This document shows positions 10,749-30,700 of a DNA stretch of 64,000 bases, piece by piece; position 1 is the first letter of the stretch, and each line of letters begins with the position of its first letter. Source of the stretch: Hevea brasiliensis (taxonomy: Eukaryota > Streptophyta > Magnoliopsida > Malpighiales > Euphorbiaceae); the NCBI RefSeq assembly GCF_030052815.1, contig NC_079499.1:99482480-99546479 (forward strand), given 5' to 3'. The translations under genes were made by a program, and so were the position numbers. The notes below the pieces were generated by a model, which was given only the letters and a program-made list of their open reading frames with translations, ran no database searches and was not told the DNA's origin.

Positions 10749-10889
10749 ATATGGGTTCGGGAGCCTCATATCATATACTGTATACTTGTACTCATGCCCA
10801 ATGCCTCTTCCCACTCTTAGGTACTCTCAGGCTACTGGCCCTTTTACCCTCATCTACAGTATATGGTATGAGGCTCCTGGACCCATATT
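10749..10889. repeat. Palindromic leader remnant (inverted repeat, arms about 33 bp)
   Basis: Left arm 10749-10782 and right arm 10856-10889 are near-perfect reverse complements around a loop of about 73 bases. Left arm and loop are the 3' end of the viral leader in copy B orientation. The right arm is the same leader end in copy A orientation and is followed by a CP fragment, as at 2165-2356. Confidence 0.75.
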
Positions 10890-11018
10890 GAGGGAGTAAC
10901 AACGCATATCAAAGAACTCTTGTCTAAGTTGTTTATTGTAAAGAGAAGCATCTCCAAGAAACTCATTAAAAATAGCATTTACAACAGCAAGAGGAGTAAG
11001 GTGGTAGAACTGCAAAAG
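10889..11018 (-). pseudogene. Displaced caulimovirid capsid-protein fragment
   Basis: Matches 7888-8015 of copy B in the same orientation. Joined on the left to a leader arm and on the right to a movement-protein fragment. The left joint is close to, but not identical with, the leader/CP joint near 2207. Confidence 0.65.
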
Positions 11019-11084
11019 GTGATTGGGGAAAAAAGTGAGAACTATACTTCCAGCATGAAGTGTTGTAAGGCAAGTGCCAGAGAC
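11019..11084 (-). pseudogene. Displaced caulimovirid movement-protein fragment
   Basis: About 65 bp matching 10096-10158 (shared text includes ATTGGGGAAAAAAGTGAGAA). Right boundary of the viral cluster; gypsy gag sequence follows at once. Confidence 0.65.
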
Positions 11085-11660
11085 AGAGGTCTCAGTTTAC
11101 ACAGAGAGGAGGACAGTCCAGAGCATCAGTTGGAAGTTCTCGAGGCACCATAGTAAAGGGATTAACCTCCATACCGTTATGCACCTACTGTGAGAGGAGG
11201 CACCGAGGAGAGTGCCAGTTTTTGACAAGGGGATGCTTCCGATGTGGAGCTACTGATCATTTTCTACGGGATTGTCCCCATAGGAGTGCTCCCACTGCCC
11301 CACCACTGACTGAGAGATCTGCCCCTGCAGCTCAGAGGGGTAGAAGACCTATGAGGCCAGAGGCGACAGGAACAGCACAGAAACCCGCTTCTGAGACCAT
11401 TTGAGTGACCCGAGGCCCGAGTAGCACCTCGTGTATATGTTATGAGTGCACAGGAGGAGCCAGAGACGACAGATGTTGTCAAAGGTGTACTTTCTCTTTA
11501 TAATCCTTTAGTATATGTCATAATAGACCCTGTAAATAAGATGAGAGAAGATAGGTACAGAATTAGTTGAGAATAAGAATGTAAAACCAGAACTAGTAAA
11601 ACAGACTAAAGAGATAGCAGTGCCTTGATTATTTACATCGAGTAAATTTCGATGATGAAA
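11085..11660 (+). pseudogene. Ty3/gypsy gag remnant with zinc knuckle, fused to the element 3' end
   Basis: The + strand reads CTYCERRHRGEC then CFRCGATDHFLRDCP, the CCHC zinc-knuckle end of a plant gypsy Gag. It is followed by a stop at 11402 and by a piece like the start of the protease domain (SLYNPLVYVIIDP, about 11485-11533). After this, RT, RNase H and integrase are absent: within about 130 bp the sequence reaches the polypurine tract and the 3' LTR. Most of pol has been deleted. The 5' half of gag and the 5' LTR are missing too, replaced on the left by viral DNA. Confidence 0.75.
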
Positions 11661-11665
11661 TTTTT

Positions 11666-11681
11666 AGTAGAGGGAGAAAAT
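11666..11681 (+). other. Polypurine tract of the gypsy element
   Basis: Purine-rich AGTAGAGGGAGAAAA just before the LTR start, the plus-strand primer position. Confidence 0.65.
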
Positions 11682-14600
11682 TGTAACGCCCTCACTTTAG
11701 GTAGTCCGTACATTCTACTGTTCCGGCGACTAACATATGTCCGGATAACTAGGATGATTGGAACTACACTTCAACTAGAGTGAGGAGTCATAAATAACTC
11801 AAATAATAATAAGAAAAATTTAGAAAAAAATTTAAAAATGAAATACAATAAAATTAAGTGAGCCGATGCTTCGGCGATGGGTGACCTAACGAGAAGTAGC
11901 GGTGAAGACAGCTAGTAACCCTAAACCCAAGGAGAACACTATGAAATAATTTCTGGGATGCCAGAGAATAGTTATATTGCCCTAGATAGCATTAGAATGC
12001 CAAGAAAATGTTTAGAAAAATTTTTAAATCGGTACAGACAATTTTAGCTCGTTTAGCTAAATGGAGAGTATTTTGGTCATTGCGCCTTCAGAGACGATTT
12101 TTGGCTAACTTGTCCAATTAAGTAAATAAATTATATGACATAAAATATGAATAAATATTTTGAAAAAAATTAATGAAAAAATAGAAAAAGAAAAGAAATG
12201 AAAGAAAAGAAAATTTTACATTTATGACATGAGCTTATATGATGTCATAATGACATCATAAAAAGAGAAAACCAATGGGAAATTAACACACCATTAAAAG
12301 GGATAAGAGTTTAAATGGAGAAAAATTTCATTAAAAATTCAATTTTTCTTTTTCTTTTCCAAGAATGGCCGAACCATTGCTTTTCCTTTCCTCCATTAAT
12401 ACTCTTCCTCCAAGCTTCAAATCTTACCAATTCTCACCATGAAATTTCCTAGTTTCTTCATTAAAACTTAATTTTATACCTTAGAGAGTTTATTAGTAGT
12501 AACAAGAAGCAAAGAATTTGGAGTTTTATAAGCTTGGATACCTCTTGAACAAGGATAGGGCTATAATCATCCTACTTCTTTCCTTTAAGTGTTATAAGCA
12601 TGCTAAATCAAGTTAGTATGACATGAAATTGAAGAAAATATAAAGTATATGGGAACTTAAATTTTCGACAGCTATGAGGGTTGTATGAAATTGATGACTT
12701 TAATGGTTTCAAATTAGTTAGTGAGGACTTGTGATGAGATTGTATATGTTAGAAATCAAAGTGAATAAGAATTTCATGTGTTGTGAACCTTGAGTTAGGG
12801 TTTTGGACCCAACTATTTAGGGATTTTGTGAAATTGTTTGAAATTGACCAAATTGAGATTGCTTGATGATGTTTAGAAGTGCTATAAATGACAAATTGTA
12901 GTTTGGGAGTAAGGAGGAATGAATATTGGGAGTGCTTCTCTTATGCAGGAATTCGGACCTATGAATCCAGTGTATTATTTGAGTTATAACTGAAGTTGTA
13001 TGACTCCAATTGGTGTGAGACTACTTGGAGGTAAAACTAGACTCAAAATACCCCATTTTTTATGAAAAAATGCTGCCCAAATTCTGTCAAAATCTTAGTC
13101 AATATACTGTCCCAATCTGGATATCCAAACATTGAATCCAAAGAAATGACCAAATAAACAGTAAGTGTTCATTTGGCCATAACTCCCTCTAGACAGATCC
13201 AAATGACCTGAATTTTATACCATTGGAAAGATTAGACATAGGACTACACTTTGATTGAGAACACCAAGCCCATAAATGCCTCTAACCAAATGAAATTACC
13301 GACCAAAGTTAGGTCACCAAACTGACCAGAATCAATTCTGCCCAGAATTTCCTGGACATAGACCACCCGACCAGTTTTGACAAACTGGCCATAACTTGGT
13401 CTATAAAAATCCAAATGTAATGAAACCAATGGAAAATTTTTATAAGACATAGGTTTACAATATTGGTCTTTTGACCAAAACCTAAAACCCAAAGGAACTA
13501 GGTCAAATGGTTAGAAGAAGTTAAGACATCAAAATCTAGAGTTTGACCAAATTATGCTTGACCTCAGAATAGTGTTTATAGTATATCTTCCACTTAGAAA
13601 CTCCAATTAGGATGAGTCATACTGATCTGGAACCCTAAGAAACAAGAATCCAACTTTGTTTTATACATGGTCTTCAAACTATGAACATAAGAACCCTAAA
13701 ATAAAAGTCAAAGTTACTGACCTGAACTGGACTCTGAGGACATAGGGTACCTGAGTCCAGGCCAATGATTTGGCCATAACTAATTCCACAAAATTTTAAA
13801 AATTGTAATTAAAATTTTTGAGGGACCATAAGACGTAGGGTAATAACTTTTATGAAGAATATTAGGCCTAAAAATGATTGTAACATATCTAATTAATTAG
13901 ACAAAGACAGACTCCAAAATTTGCCTAATTCTGGACCCAGAAAGAGACAGTGAGCCAGTTATAGTTATTTAACCATAACTTGAGTTCTAAAACTCCAATT
14001 AATATGATTCAAAAAGAAAAACAAATACAAGACATAGAGGAACAAATTCTATAAAGGGAGTGTGGCCAAACAGTGGCCACATCCTGATTAATTTGCCATA
14101 TAAAAACAATGCATCAAATCTGGACCTAAAGAAAGGTCCATAAAATAACTAGGCATTTGAGATGAAATGAATTAGAATAAATTATTAAGCATAAAAATAA
14201 TATGAATTAATGAAATTATAAATACTTAATAATACTATTCTGCCCAAAGTATGCCTAAACTCATTTATATAGCATGGATCGATTGGTATACCAATTAGGG
14301 ACTACAGATTGCAGTGCTGCCCACATGAATGATAATTGACAGACAACATATGTCTAACATGATTGTTCTACTGGCTTTATGCCTTCTCGATGACCATAGT
14401 GCATATTATTATTATTATTGGCTTATGCTTGCCCGCTAGCCTAGTGCCTGACATGACTGTTGTATACTGGGTAGACATACGGATGTCTAACTAATATACT
14501 TCCTTGTATCTAGTCTTTATAGTTTGTCATAGGTTACTTGGATACAGATAAAAGACTAAGCCCTAAATATAAATAAGTACATGAGAAAATCATAAATATA

Positions 14601-15330
14601 AATTTTATAAGACTGAATGTAAGGTATATGTACAAAAAAGATCCCTATTAGCTTATTTACTTCCAAAGTTCAAGAAAACATGTAAAAGATTTTAAATACA
14701 TAAAAATTGATATTTATTTATAAGGTTATACGTGAAATAATTATTTTAAATTGTTTAGTTATTTTTCCTTATTTATGCACCACTAAGCATTATGCGTAGC
14801 GCGTTGGTTCTTACCACGAGTAGGTACTGGAGAGCAGCAGTAGTAGTAGTGCTAAGACCGGATTTGGACCAGATTTGCTAAAGTGTGGGTTGTCACCTCA
14901 TCAGTTGTTTTGGTAGGGCTCATGTACATATTATATTTTGCATTTTGGTATTGTATGTAATTAAATGATGTAAATAATTTTAGATTGTATATAAATTGTA
15001 GATATTGTACTTGACTCTATATGAAGAAATGAGTTATTCTATTTTCTTGAAAAATTGATATGAGCATGAGGAATAATATGATGAATGAATAGATGTAAAT
15101 GATATAAATTATTTTAACAGATAACATGAAACCTACCATGCACTAATAAAACAGAGGGGACTCTGTTTGGATCTCCATAAAAATGAAATGAGATAAAAAA
15201 AAAAGTTATACATGGAATATTATAAATAAAAGAGACATTAAAATTAATATTATATACGACAGGACAGGATAGAGTGCTCCGACAGCACAACTTACTCGAC
15301 TACACTGTAAATCAAGTAAGAAGTGTTACA
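11682..15330 (+). mobile_element. Long gypsy 3' LTR (about 3.65 kb)
   Basis: Begins TGTAACGCCC directly after a polypurine tract and ends AGTGTTACA, giving the inverted ends TGTAAC...GTTACA. There are no long open frames inside. It holds AT-rich stretches and many short related phrases (GACCAAA, CCATAACT, CCAATTA) that look like internal decay products of repeats. The length is large for a plant gypsy LTR, though long LTRs are known in several lineages. Because the 5' LTR is not in the window, the two ends cannot be compared and the boundary rests on the polypurine tract and terminal repeats. Confidence 0.65.
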
Positions 15331-16092
15331 GTGCCCATAAATTACAAAATTTTTAATTTATTTTTATTGGCCGATCAACTTATTTAAAGGTTATTAAAAT
15401 AGTTAATCATAACTAATTATTCCCTCTACTATAGGGACAGTTACACAAGTTCAAAAATTATGCAAGATTAAGCTATTCTACTTTGACTAGTGTTCATGCA
15501 AGTTATGAGAATAAGAAATTATATTATTTTTGTGATATATTAAATGTTGTATCAATAAATTTTATTAAATATAAATTTATATTCTATTTTTCTCTTTTAA
15601 TTTTTGATAACTTTCTTTTTTAAATGTAAATGAATCTTCGAAATAAGATTATTATGTTAAATAACGTAAATACAATTATAAATTTATTATTTATGTTATA
15701 GAAGTACATTAATAATATTTTAAAAAATAAATGTAAATAAATTTTCAATTTTACATTTATTTCAAACATTATTGTATAGAATTTAATTTAAATATATATT
15801 TTAAATTTTAACATATTAAATATAAAAATTTAAAAATAAATTATACATTTTAAATTCTAATATACCAATAGAACGAAACGGTCTCTTTTCACGTTACTTG
15901 AAGTCGTCTAGCAGTGCTTAACGCTTGTCGATGAACAATTTATCCAAAGAAACGACAAGACGTTTGACCAGTGCACACAAACTCGCTGAAGACCTCCGGA
16001 ACATTCACGAGACGCCGTCAGAAGCAGAGACCAAATACTATACCATCGTCAGCGGCTAGCAGCACCTAGCGTGTAGCGAAGTAAACAGAACC
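15331..16092 (+). promoter_or_regulatory. Upstream region of the ECD-family gene
   Basis: AT-rich DNA to about 15860, then a GC-richer stretch (15870-16092) that probably holds the core promoter and 5' UTR. No TATA box can be assigned with confidence. Confidence 0.4.
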
Positions 16093-23074
<6,982 letters not shown>

Positions 23075-24833
23075 AACCATCACATTTAGACTTCGTTTTT
23101 CTGGTGCAATTGGGGGAAGGTTCATGATATTGACATTGTTAGATCACCCGCTTGCATTAACTTCTGAATCAACTGGATCTCTCGGGTATACTTTTGTTTG
23201 TTCACGAGTACGTAAATGGCGGCTACATCTATTGGGTATTCCAATATAGTTCTAATTATGATTTGGATTCATAAATATTGATTGTGCTTTTGCGATCAAT
23301 TCTAGAGTGGACTGATATGGCTACAGATCAAAGAGGAGACTTCTTCTTTCTCTCCTTAATTTCAAAACTTAATTGAGCAGTCTCTTTTCAAATTTTGGCC
23401 ATAGATGAGAGACGACTCTTACCTGGTCTTATTCAGACCTTGTTTTCCTTATATTCTAATCTTAATGAGTAGACTTTGAAAACAAATGAACATATAAGAA
23501 CAAAGCTGAGTTATGGTGGTACTAAGTGCCTTCAAAATTGTGAGTATTCAAATTACTAAAGTCTTGTTTGGCATTTGAGTTTCATAGTCTGAAATTGTTT
23601 TTCTGAATAAAAATATCATTTTAGATGCTGTTGAAAAAAATAATTTAAAAAAAATTATTTTATTATTTTAATGATTTTATAATTAAAATTGATTAAATTT
23701 AATTTTTAATTATCTTTTAATACACTCTAACTAGTAAATTTAAAAAAGTAATTTTCTCAACAGTAATTTCAATAGCAATATAAAATAGGCTCTAAAAAGA
23801 AAAAAAAATTGCGTTAGTGTGATTATATTCTAATATTTTATTTAATTTAAATTTAATAGAATTTTGTAAAATATAAAGATATTTTAATTAAATTTTAAAA
23901 AATAAATTAAATAATTAATGTTAATAAAATATAAAAATCTGATAGTAATTTGCCCAATAAATTATGGGTTCTGGATAAAAAAAAAAAGTATTGGGAACAA
24001 GGTGGAAGCTTGCACTTGTGATATACAATAATAATAATAATAATAATAATGATAAAAATGATAATGTTTAAGGTGCAATTGCAATAATTTTGGAGTTGAT
24101 TTAACTTTATTATAAAAAAATTGACAAGAAAAAAACACTGGAGATTCTTTCGTTAAGAATGGTTGAATACTCCATACGGTGGGGAGGAGTGGGACCCTTA
24201 TAACCGATGCAGGGATCAGAGACCAAGCACGAAGTGCCTACTCGTAAAAAGCCAATGGAAATGGAACCTTGAGGCCTTGGCCATGGAAAAACAACGATTA
24301 TATATATATATATATATATATTTTAAAAAAAAGTCAGAAAGTTAAAAAAAAAAGAAAATTGTTTTTATCTCTCCCTAATCTGTTTTCTATCAAAAAATCC
24401 AACGGTTTATATTATTTCAAAGAAAAATTATTACTTAATTTTTATATTTTAATAAAATTAATTATTTTTTATTTTTAAAAAATATATTATTTAATTTTTT
24501 TATTTTTTTTATAAATCATTTAATGTTTAAAAATAATTTTTTCCATTAATGAAATGACATAAAAAAATTATATTCTAGTTAATAAATTTAATATAAAAAT
24601 TAAATAATAGTTTTTCCTTTGATTTGACTTGCGTTAGTCCTCTCAACAGAAAAACAAACAGAGCTTGTGAAAGACAGAGTCAATAGGAGCTCTCCTCTTT
24701 GATCAATATACTCATCATACTAGAGTCTTCTCTCTACAAACTAAAGAAAAACAAAAGACTTAACTGCACGACACCCTTAAATCAATAATCTTTCTGAATT
24801 TTAGCCGAGAAGAAGAAAAAGAAGAAGAAGAAG
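23075..24833. other. Intergenic region between ECD and nicotinamidase genes
   Basis: The ECD 3' UTR is expected in the first few hundred bases. After 23600 the DNA is very AT-rich, with a short (AAT)n run at 24028-24050 and (AT)n at 24299-24322. The last 170 bases form the likely promoter and 5' UTR of the next gene, ending in a GA-rich leader (GAAGAAGAAAAAGAAG). No gene seen. Confidence 0.5.
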
Positions 24834-26785
24834 ATGGCATCCAACACGATTGATTTGTTGAAGCAGGAACTTCCCGTCGAACAAGATTCTTTGCTTCTCA
24901 ATGGCGATGTTAAGACCGGACTTGTTCTTGTTGATATCGTTAATGGTTTCTGTACCGTCGGCGCTGGCAATTTGGTATTCTTTTTTTAAAAAAAAATTTT
25001 ACGTATAATGTTTGGTGCAGAGATCTTAATCTTGGTTGTTTGTTGGATTCTACAGGCCCCTAAACAGCCTGATAAGCAAATTTCTACGATGGTTGAGGAG
25101 TCGGTGAGGCTTGCTAGAGCTTTCTGTGACAAGAAATGGCCTGTTTTCGCTTTTCTTGATTCTCATCATCCTGATATTCCGGAGCACCCTTACCCTCCTC
25201 ACTGTATTGCTGGAACTGATGAGGCAAGACTCGTTCCAGGTAAATGCTTCGCTTCTGTATTGACTTGAATGGTCTGTGGGTTTTCCTCTCTTATATTTGC
25301 TTTGTTTTCGTTTTTGCAATCTGCAGAATTGCAGTGGTTGGAGAATGAAGCTAACGTTACGCTCAAATGCAAGGATTGCATCGATGGGTTTCTGGGTTGC
25401 ATGGAGAAAGATGGCTCCAATGTGTTTGTAGATTGGATAAAAAATAATCAGATCAAAGTTGTAAGTATTTTCTATTAGATGTCAAGAGACTGCAATTAAT
25501 AAAGAAATGTTAAATAAATTTACTTTTTCCTGTCTAATATGTATTACATTATCTGTTATTGAAGATACTGGTGGTAGGAATATGCACGGATATATGCGTG
25601 CTAGATTTTGTATGTTCAGCACTATCTGCCAGAAATCGTGGTTTTCTTGCTCCTCTAGAGGATTTGATTGTGTTCTCTCGAGCTTGTGCGACCTTTGACA
25701 TTTCACTTCATGTTGCTAGAGCTGTCAAAGATGCTATAGCACATCCACAGGTATTGTGAACCTTTTAATCATACGTTTGCCTGTGCTTACTGTTGTGTTC
25801 GCTATTTAGACAGAGTTTCGTGCAAAGGAACAAAAGCAATAATACATCTTAGATTATGTGTTATGGAGCAATAACTTGGAACAAAATCTCGGAAAAAGAA
25901 AGAAACGAATTTCCAATAGCTATAGGTTTCACAAAATGACTTAACCTTCCTTATTATGGGCATGATATTTTATGGACGCGGAACATATAGGACAGATGAG
26001 ATAGCATTTTGGACGGAAATTGCTTGATGCGTTCTATTTTGGCTTCTTTAACAACAACAAGCTCATGTGAGAGAGCAAAACATAGAGAACAGTATAATGT
26101 TTTAGAATTATGCCTTCTATTTTGTGAAGCTGTGTAGGAGGTCAATGCCAAAAGAGCTCTTTCTTTAGATGGAAGAAAGCATTAATGTAAACAAAACATC
26201 CAATGTGAAGCTACAGGCATCAAGTCTGTTGCTTTCATCAGGTAAAGCATCAAGGAAAACAGACAAATTTCCAATACCTAGGGGTCTCATGAGTCATGCC
26301 TTCATTGATCTTTTTTTAAAGAATGGAACTGAAGACACCTAGTATATGTGGAGTTGTGTAAATTGATGGTCTTGGATTTCTCATCAATGTAAACTGGGCA
26401 ATACCTATAGAACCTCAAGTGGGATGAAAGATTGGTGAACTGTTTTAAGAGGGCTTGTAATCAATGTTTGAACAAGAGGGACTTCATAATTGTTTGCTAT
26501 TTTAGTCCTCTTTTATTGTAGGTTTTTTTTTAAAAAAAAAATTTTGTTTTTTTTTCTTAGTAGCAATATGTACAAGTCTATCAACTTTCATCACTTGGTA
26601 AACTGATTTGTTTGAGGGCCAGCATCCGCTGCAAAACACACACAATCACAGAAAGGGACACCAGAGAGATTTGTTTCTAACTTTTTTTTTAATGGCAGGA
26701 ACTGATGCATCACATAGGCCTGTACATGGCCAAGGGAAGGGGTGCTAAGGTAGTCTCAGAGGTGTTTTTTAGTGCATTGCAGTAA
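24834..26785 (+). CDS. NIC1: Nicotinamidase (isochorismatase family), five exons
   Basis: Exons 24834-24974, 25056-25239, 25327-25460, 25565-25750 and 26699-26785; all phases fit and give 243 residues, the usual length of plant nicotinamidase 1. It deamidates nicotinamide to nicotinic acid, the entry step of the NAD salvage pathway in plants. Visible landmarks: catalytic Asp34 in LVLVDIVNGFC, the metal-binding DSHHPD at residues 82-87, and VVGICTDICV with the nucleophilic cysteine at residue 164. The isochorismatase fold therefore looks intact and active. No transit peptide is apparent, in line with a cytosolic enzyme. Start chosen at the ATG after a GA-rich leader. Intron 4 is the longest (948 bp). 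The gene ends about 1 kb from the convergent NET2 gene. Confidence 0.95.
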
Positions 26786-27774
26786 CCATGATCTTAGCCC
26801 ATGAGTGCTGGCAGTGAGGTTTTCTTATATGTGGAAAGATATGATGTCATAAATAGATTCTCTTTAAATGTTGGTTTATTCAAGTGTATTCCAAGTAATT
26901 TGGTTGCTGATATGAGGTATTGTAAACTGCCAAGTGTATTCATATCCTGTGCAGTTTCAGTTAATTAGGAAAGGGAAAACATTGTGTAATCTGTATAATT
27001 TCTTGCTTGAATTATATCTTAGAAGTATATCAAAAGGAATATAATGAGTATATTATTGAAATATATTTTAATAGTATTGTTGTGAAAAATGCTTTATTTG
27101 CAAATAATTCTTACATTTTTTTACTAATATATAGCATCAAATTCATTTTGAAATGCATGTTTTGTAATATCAAACTATGGATATGATCCTTCCTCACAAC
27201 CCTTTACAAAAATGGTAGGTTCTTCGATTAAGTTTACTCTTATTTCCAGTATAACAGTTTATTTCCCTCTAGAAATGTCTGTAGAACACGTGAAGAAGCA
27301 CTATTTGCAGCTATGATCCTCCAATAAACAGGTGATAAGCATCCTTTGGTACGAAGCCTGATGTACTTACTTCAGGGTAGAGGAAATAAGTGCGGGAGCT
27401 TAGTTATGACCCTCCAAATATGATATAAAAACACTTAACTAAAGACTGAATTGGGATCGTCGCACCACCCTTACCCGAGTCTGTAACAGTTATTTTATAA
27501 GTCTAGCATGAGTTCCTATGTCTCCAGGTAATAACGTCATACAGAATTTAGCTTCAAGAACTCAAAATAAAATATTTCACCACAGGTATCTGAATAAATA
27601 AAATCAAATAATTCCATTGGAAAATGCTGAAATATTCCTGCTGTTTTTATTAACTATAAACATCTATATTACAACGAAAATGTCAAGGGAAGGCTTCAGC
27701 TTCTTCAAAATAAATATAAAAGAAAAAAAGAGAAAGAACTCATAAAAAAAAAAAAAAAATCTAAAGCAATCAAT
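26786..27774. other. Intergenic region between convergent genes
   Basis: Holds the expected 3' UTRs of nicotinamidase (+) and NET2 (-). Nothing else recognised. Confidence 0.5.
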
Positions 27775-30700
27775 TCAAACATTAATCCCTGCCTTGAAAC
27801 CATTGTATTTCCTTTGCAGTACAGGGTGGACGCAAGAGAAGATTGAATGCTTTTGCTTTTTTGGTTTTGCACCAAAGATAAATGACCTCAAAGGAACTCG
27901 ATTTCGGCTGTCTGAGCGTTCCAGTTGGATATTTTGGTGATTCTTTGATCCAGCAAGTTTGAATTCCTCATTCAACTTTGCCAGAGTGTTTTCAACTTCT
28001 AACTGGAGTGTAGTAACATGATCCAAGCCAGCCTGCAATTCATCTGCAACCTTGTTATTCTCTTGTTTCATGTTCAAAATCTCGCCTTGGAACTTTGCAG
28101 CTTGGTAGCTCGTAAACTTGAAGTCATCATCTTCAGCGCTCTCCTTCAAAGCAGCAGATATTTCTTCTTGAATGTCACACAAGGATGAGAATCTGCTCTT
28201 CAGGTCATCTTTCAGTAGCACACTTTTTTCCAACCAGACCGCTAATTCAATGTGAATCTCTCGTAGGTGCTTGTATAATGGTTTTGCATCTGATTTCAGA
28301 GAATACTTTGCAGTTGTGTTACCATCTTGCTTCTTTTTTTCCTCAAGTTTCAACAATTCAGACTGTAAATCTTTGATTTCAGTTTCAAATTTCTGAATTT
28401 GGTACAATGTAGAACTGAATCTTAACCAGAAATCTAAGTTCTCCCCTAGCAGTTCATCAATGCTCATCCGGAATTTTTTCTCAATTGGTGAAATTTCTGG
28501 CTCGTCCATCATGATCGCCTTGACATCATATACTTCTTGTCTCTCTAATCTTTGGGATTCTGTCGAGGTTGATTTATCAGATACATCATCTTCACCCAAG
28601 CCTGTTTGGAGAAGGCTCAGCTTCTGATTTAAGATTTTAATCTGTTCATCCTTCTTTGCATTAGCACTCCTCAGTTCTTTTAACCGCACCATTGTTTCAT
28701 AGAGGCCATCTCCATTTTTGTTTTCTGTTTCGGCAAGTCTCTTCTTGATTTCTTTGTAGTTTTGAAGAATTCCAGTATACTCACTCAGCAGAGTTTTTTC
28801 TCTATTTCCGATACCATTCATGAACAAATGCTTCCAGTCTGGCTCATCATCTTGCTCTGTTCCCTTCTGTGTTTCAACAAGAAGGAGATTGCCCAAAGCC
28901 TTGGGTGAATCTTGCTTATCTTCCTCCATGTTCATGTCATGAGATTTCTCCTTAGGATCATCAGGTTCATCACTTGTCTGCGGCAGACTTGCATCTTCTC
29001 TGTGATTTCTGGTAGAGTTCCTGAGATCATCTTCTTTTGTCTCTTCCTCCTTTTTCTCTTCTGTAGCCTTTATTTTCTGTGAAGAAAGTGAAACCTCGAT
29101 CTTACCATCTGGCTTCACATTCTGTGGTTCATCGAGAATGCCATTAGGACCCAATGCACTTCCTTGTCCTCTGGATTCTTCATGTGTTCTACCTGAAACC
29201 TTGAGATCTTCAGGATTAAGTTTTTCTTCTTGTCCTTGTCCTTTTAACTCAGCTTGCAAATTGACATCAGTAGAAAATTCCTTTTCTTTCTGTGAAGATT
29301 CTGACACATTGAGCTCCTCTGTATTTAGTTTTTCTTCTGGCTCTTTCAACTCTGCCTGTGAATTCACTTTAGCAGATAATTTCTTCTCTTTCTGCAACGA
29401 GTCTGGAACCTTGAGTTCGTCTTGTAGCTCCATATTCTGTGATTCATTAGGACCATCATCAAGATGCAGTGCAACTTGTTGTCTTCTGAGTTCTTTACGT
29501 GGTTTACATGAAACCTTCTGCCCCTCTTCTGAGTTCAATTTCTGTGGTTCATGGAGGTCATTTTTAGCATTCGGTGCACCTTCTTGTCTTTTGACATCTT
29601 CATGTTGTTTACCTAAAACCTCACTCTCCTCTTCTGAGTTTATTTTCTGCAGTGCGTGGAGGCCATCATTAGCATTCAGTGCACACTTTTGCCCTTCGAC
29701 CTCTTGTTGTGATTCAACTTCGACTATAGATTTCCACTTTGTCTGTGGTCTGGCCTGGATCTCCTCATCTGGCTTCACATCGTGCAGTTTCTCCGTGATG
29801 TGATCGAGATTATGATGTGCTTCAGTAAAATGTGTTTGAAGACCATTATTCCTGTCTTCAACATTTCTGTTTAATTCCTGAAGTCCAAGCAATGTTTCCT
29901 CCAATTCCGTCAGCCTGTCTCTCAGGTCATTTTTCCCATTGATCAGTGTTGCCTTATCATCCTCCAAGATTCGAATCTGTGCTTGAAGCTCATCTGTCTC
30001 TGCTCTCAATCTCTGAATGAGTGCTGTCTGTGATGAAACTGCCGCTTCTAAGCTAATTACACTGTTCACAAGCTCATCAATCTTCTCTGCAAGTTCTGTC
30101 ACACTCAGAGATGCATTAGATTCCACCTCAAAGTGTTCCTTAATTTTTACACGTAACGAATCCAAATCCTTTCTCTCTTGTGTGACAATGCTCGGTTCTT
30201 GGTCTAAGCTTTTCAACTCTCTGACTGCTTTCAAAAACTTATCTTTGGCTTTCAAAAACTTATCTTTGGCTTTTGGCATTTCCTGATTGATCTCACCTTG
30301 TAGAAACTCATCTTTGAGAGACTTCAACTTCTCCCTGGCATCACTAATCCGTTTGCTCTCAACTATTACTTCTTCTACAGATTTCTCTTGTTTCTCCTCC
30401 AACTGAGCCAATGTCTCCTGGCACGATTTCAAGGCCGCTGAAGCCATCAATTCCCGAGCATCATCATCTTCAATGACTATGCCTGCACCAAATTCATTTT
30501 GCAAACTGCAAACCTTATCCTGCGTTTCCCTGATTTTTTGATCAATTTCCCAATACTTTGCTAGCCCACCCTCATAAGAGCTTTTCACAAACTCTTTTTC
30601 AGTTTGTAAAGCTAGAATTTCTTTCTGCAGCCTGTCAATCTCCTGAAGTCCTTTAGATTTGCTCAAACCAGATTTTGCAACTGTAGCAGATTTTGTTATT

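Noticed and set aside
23560..23800. Possible MITE beginning GTTTGGCA, with a similar AT-rich stretch at 59400-59620
   Set aside because: Terminal inverted repeats and target duplications are not convincing.
29138..29803. A 221-codon + strand frame opposite NET2
   Set aside because: Antisense of the acidic NET2 linker; Ser/Cys-rich composition is the expected mirror of Glu/Lys codons.
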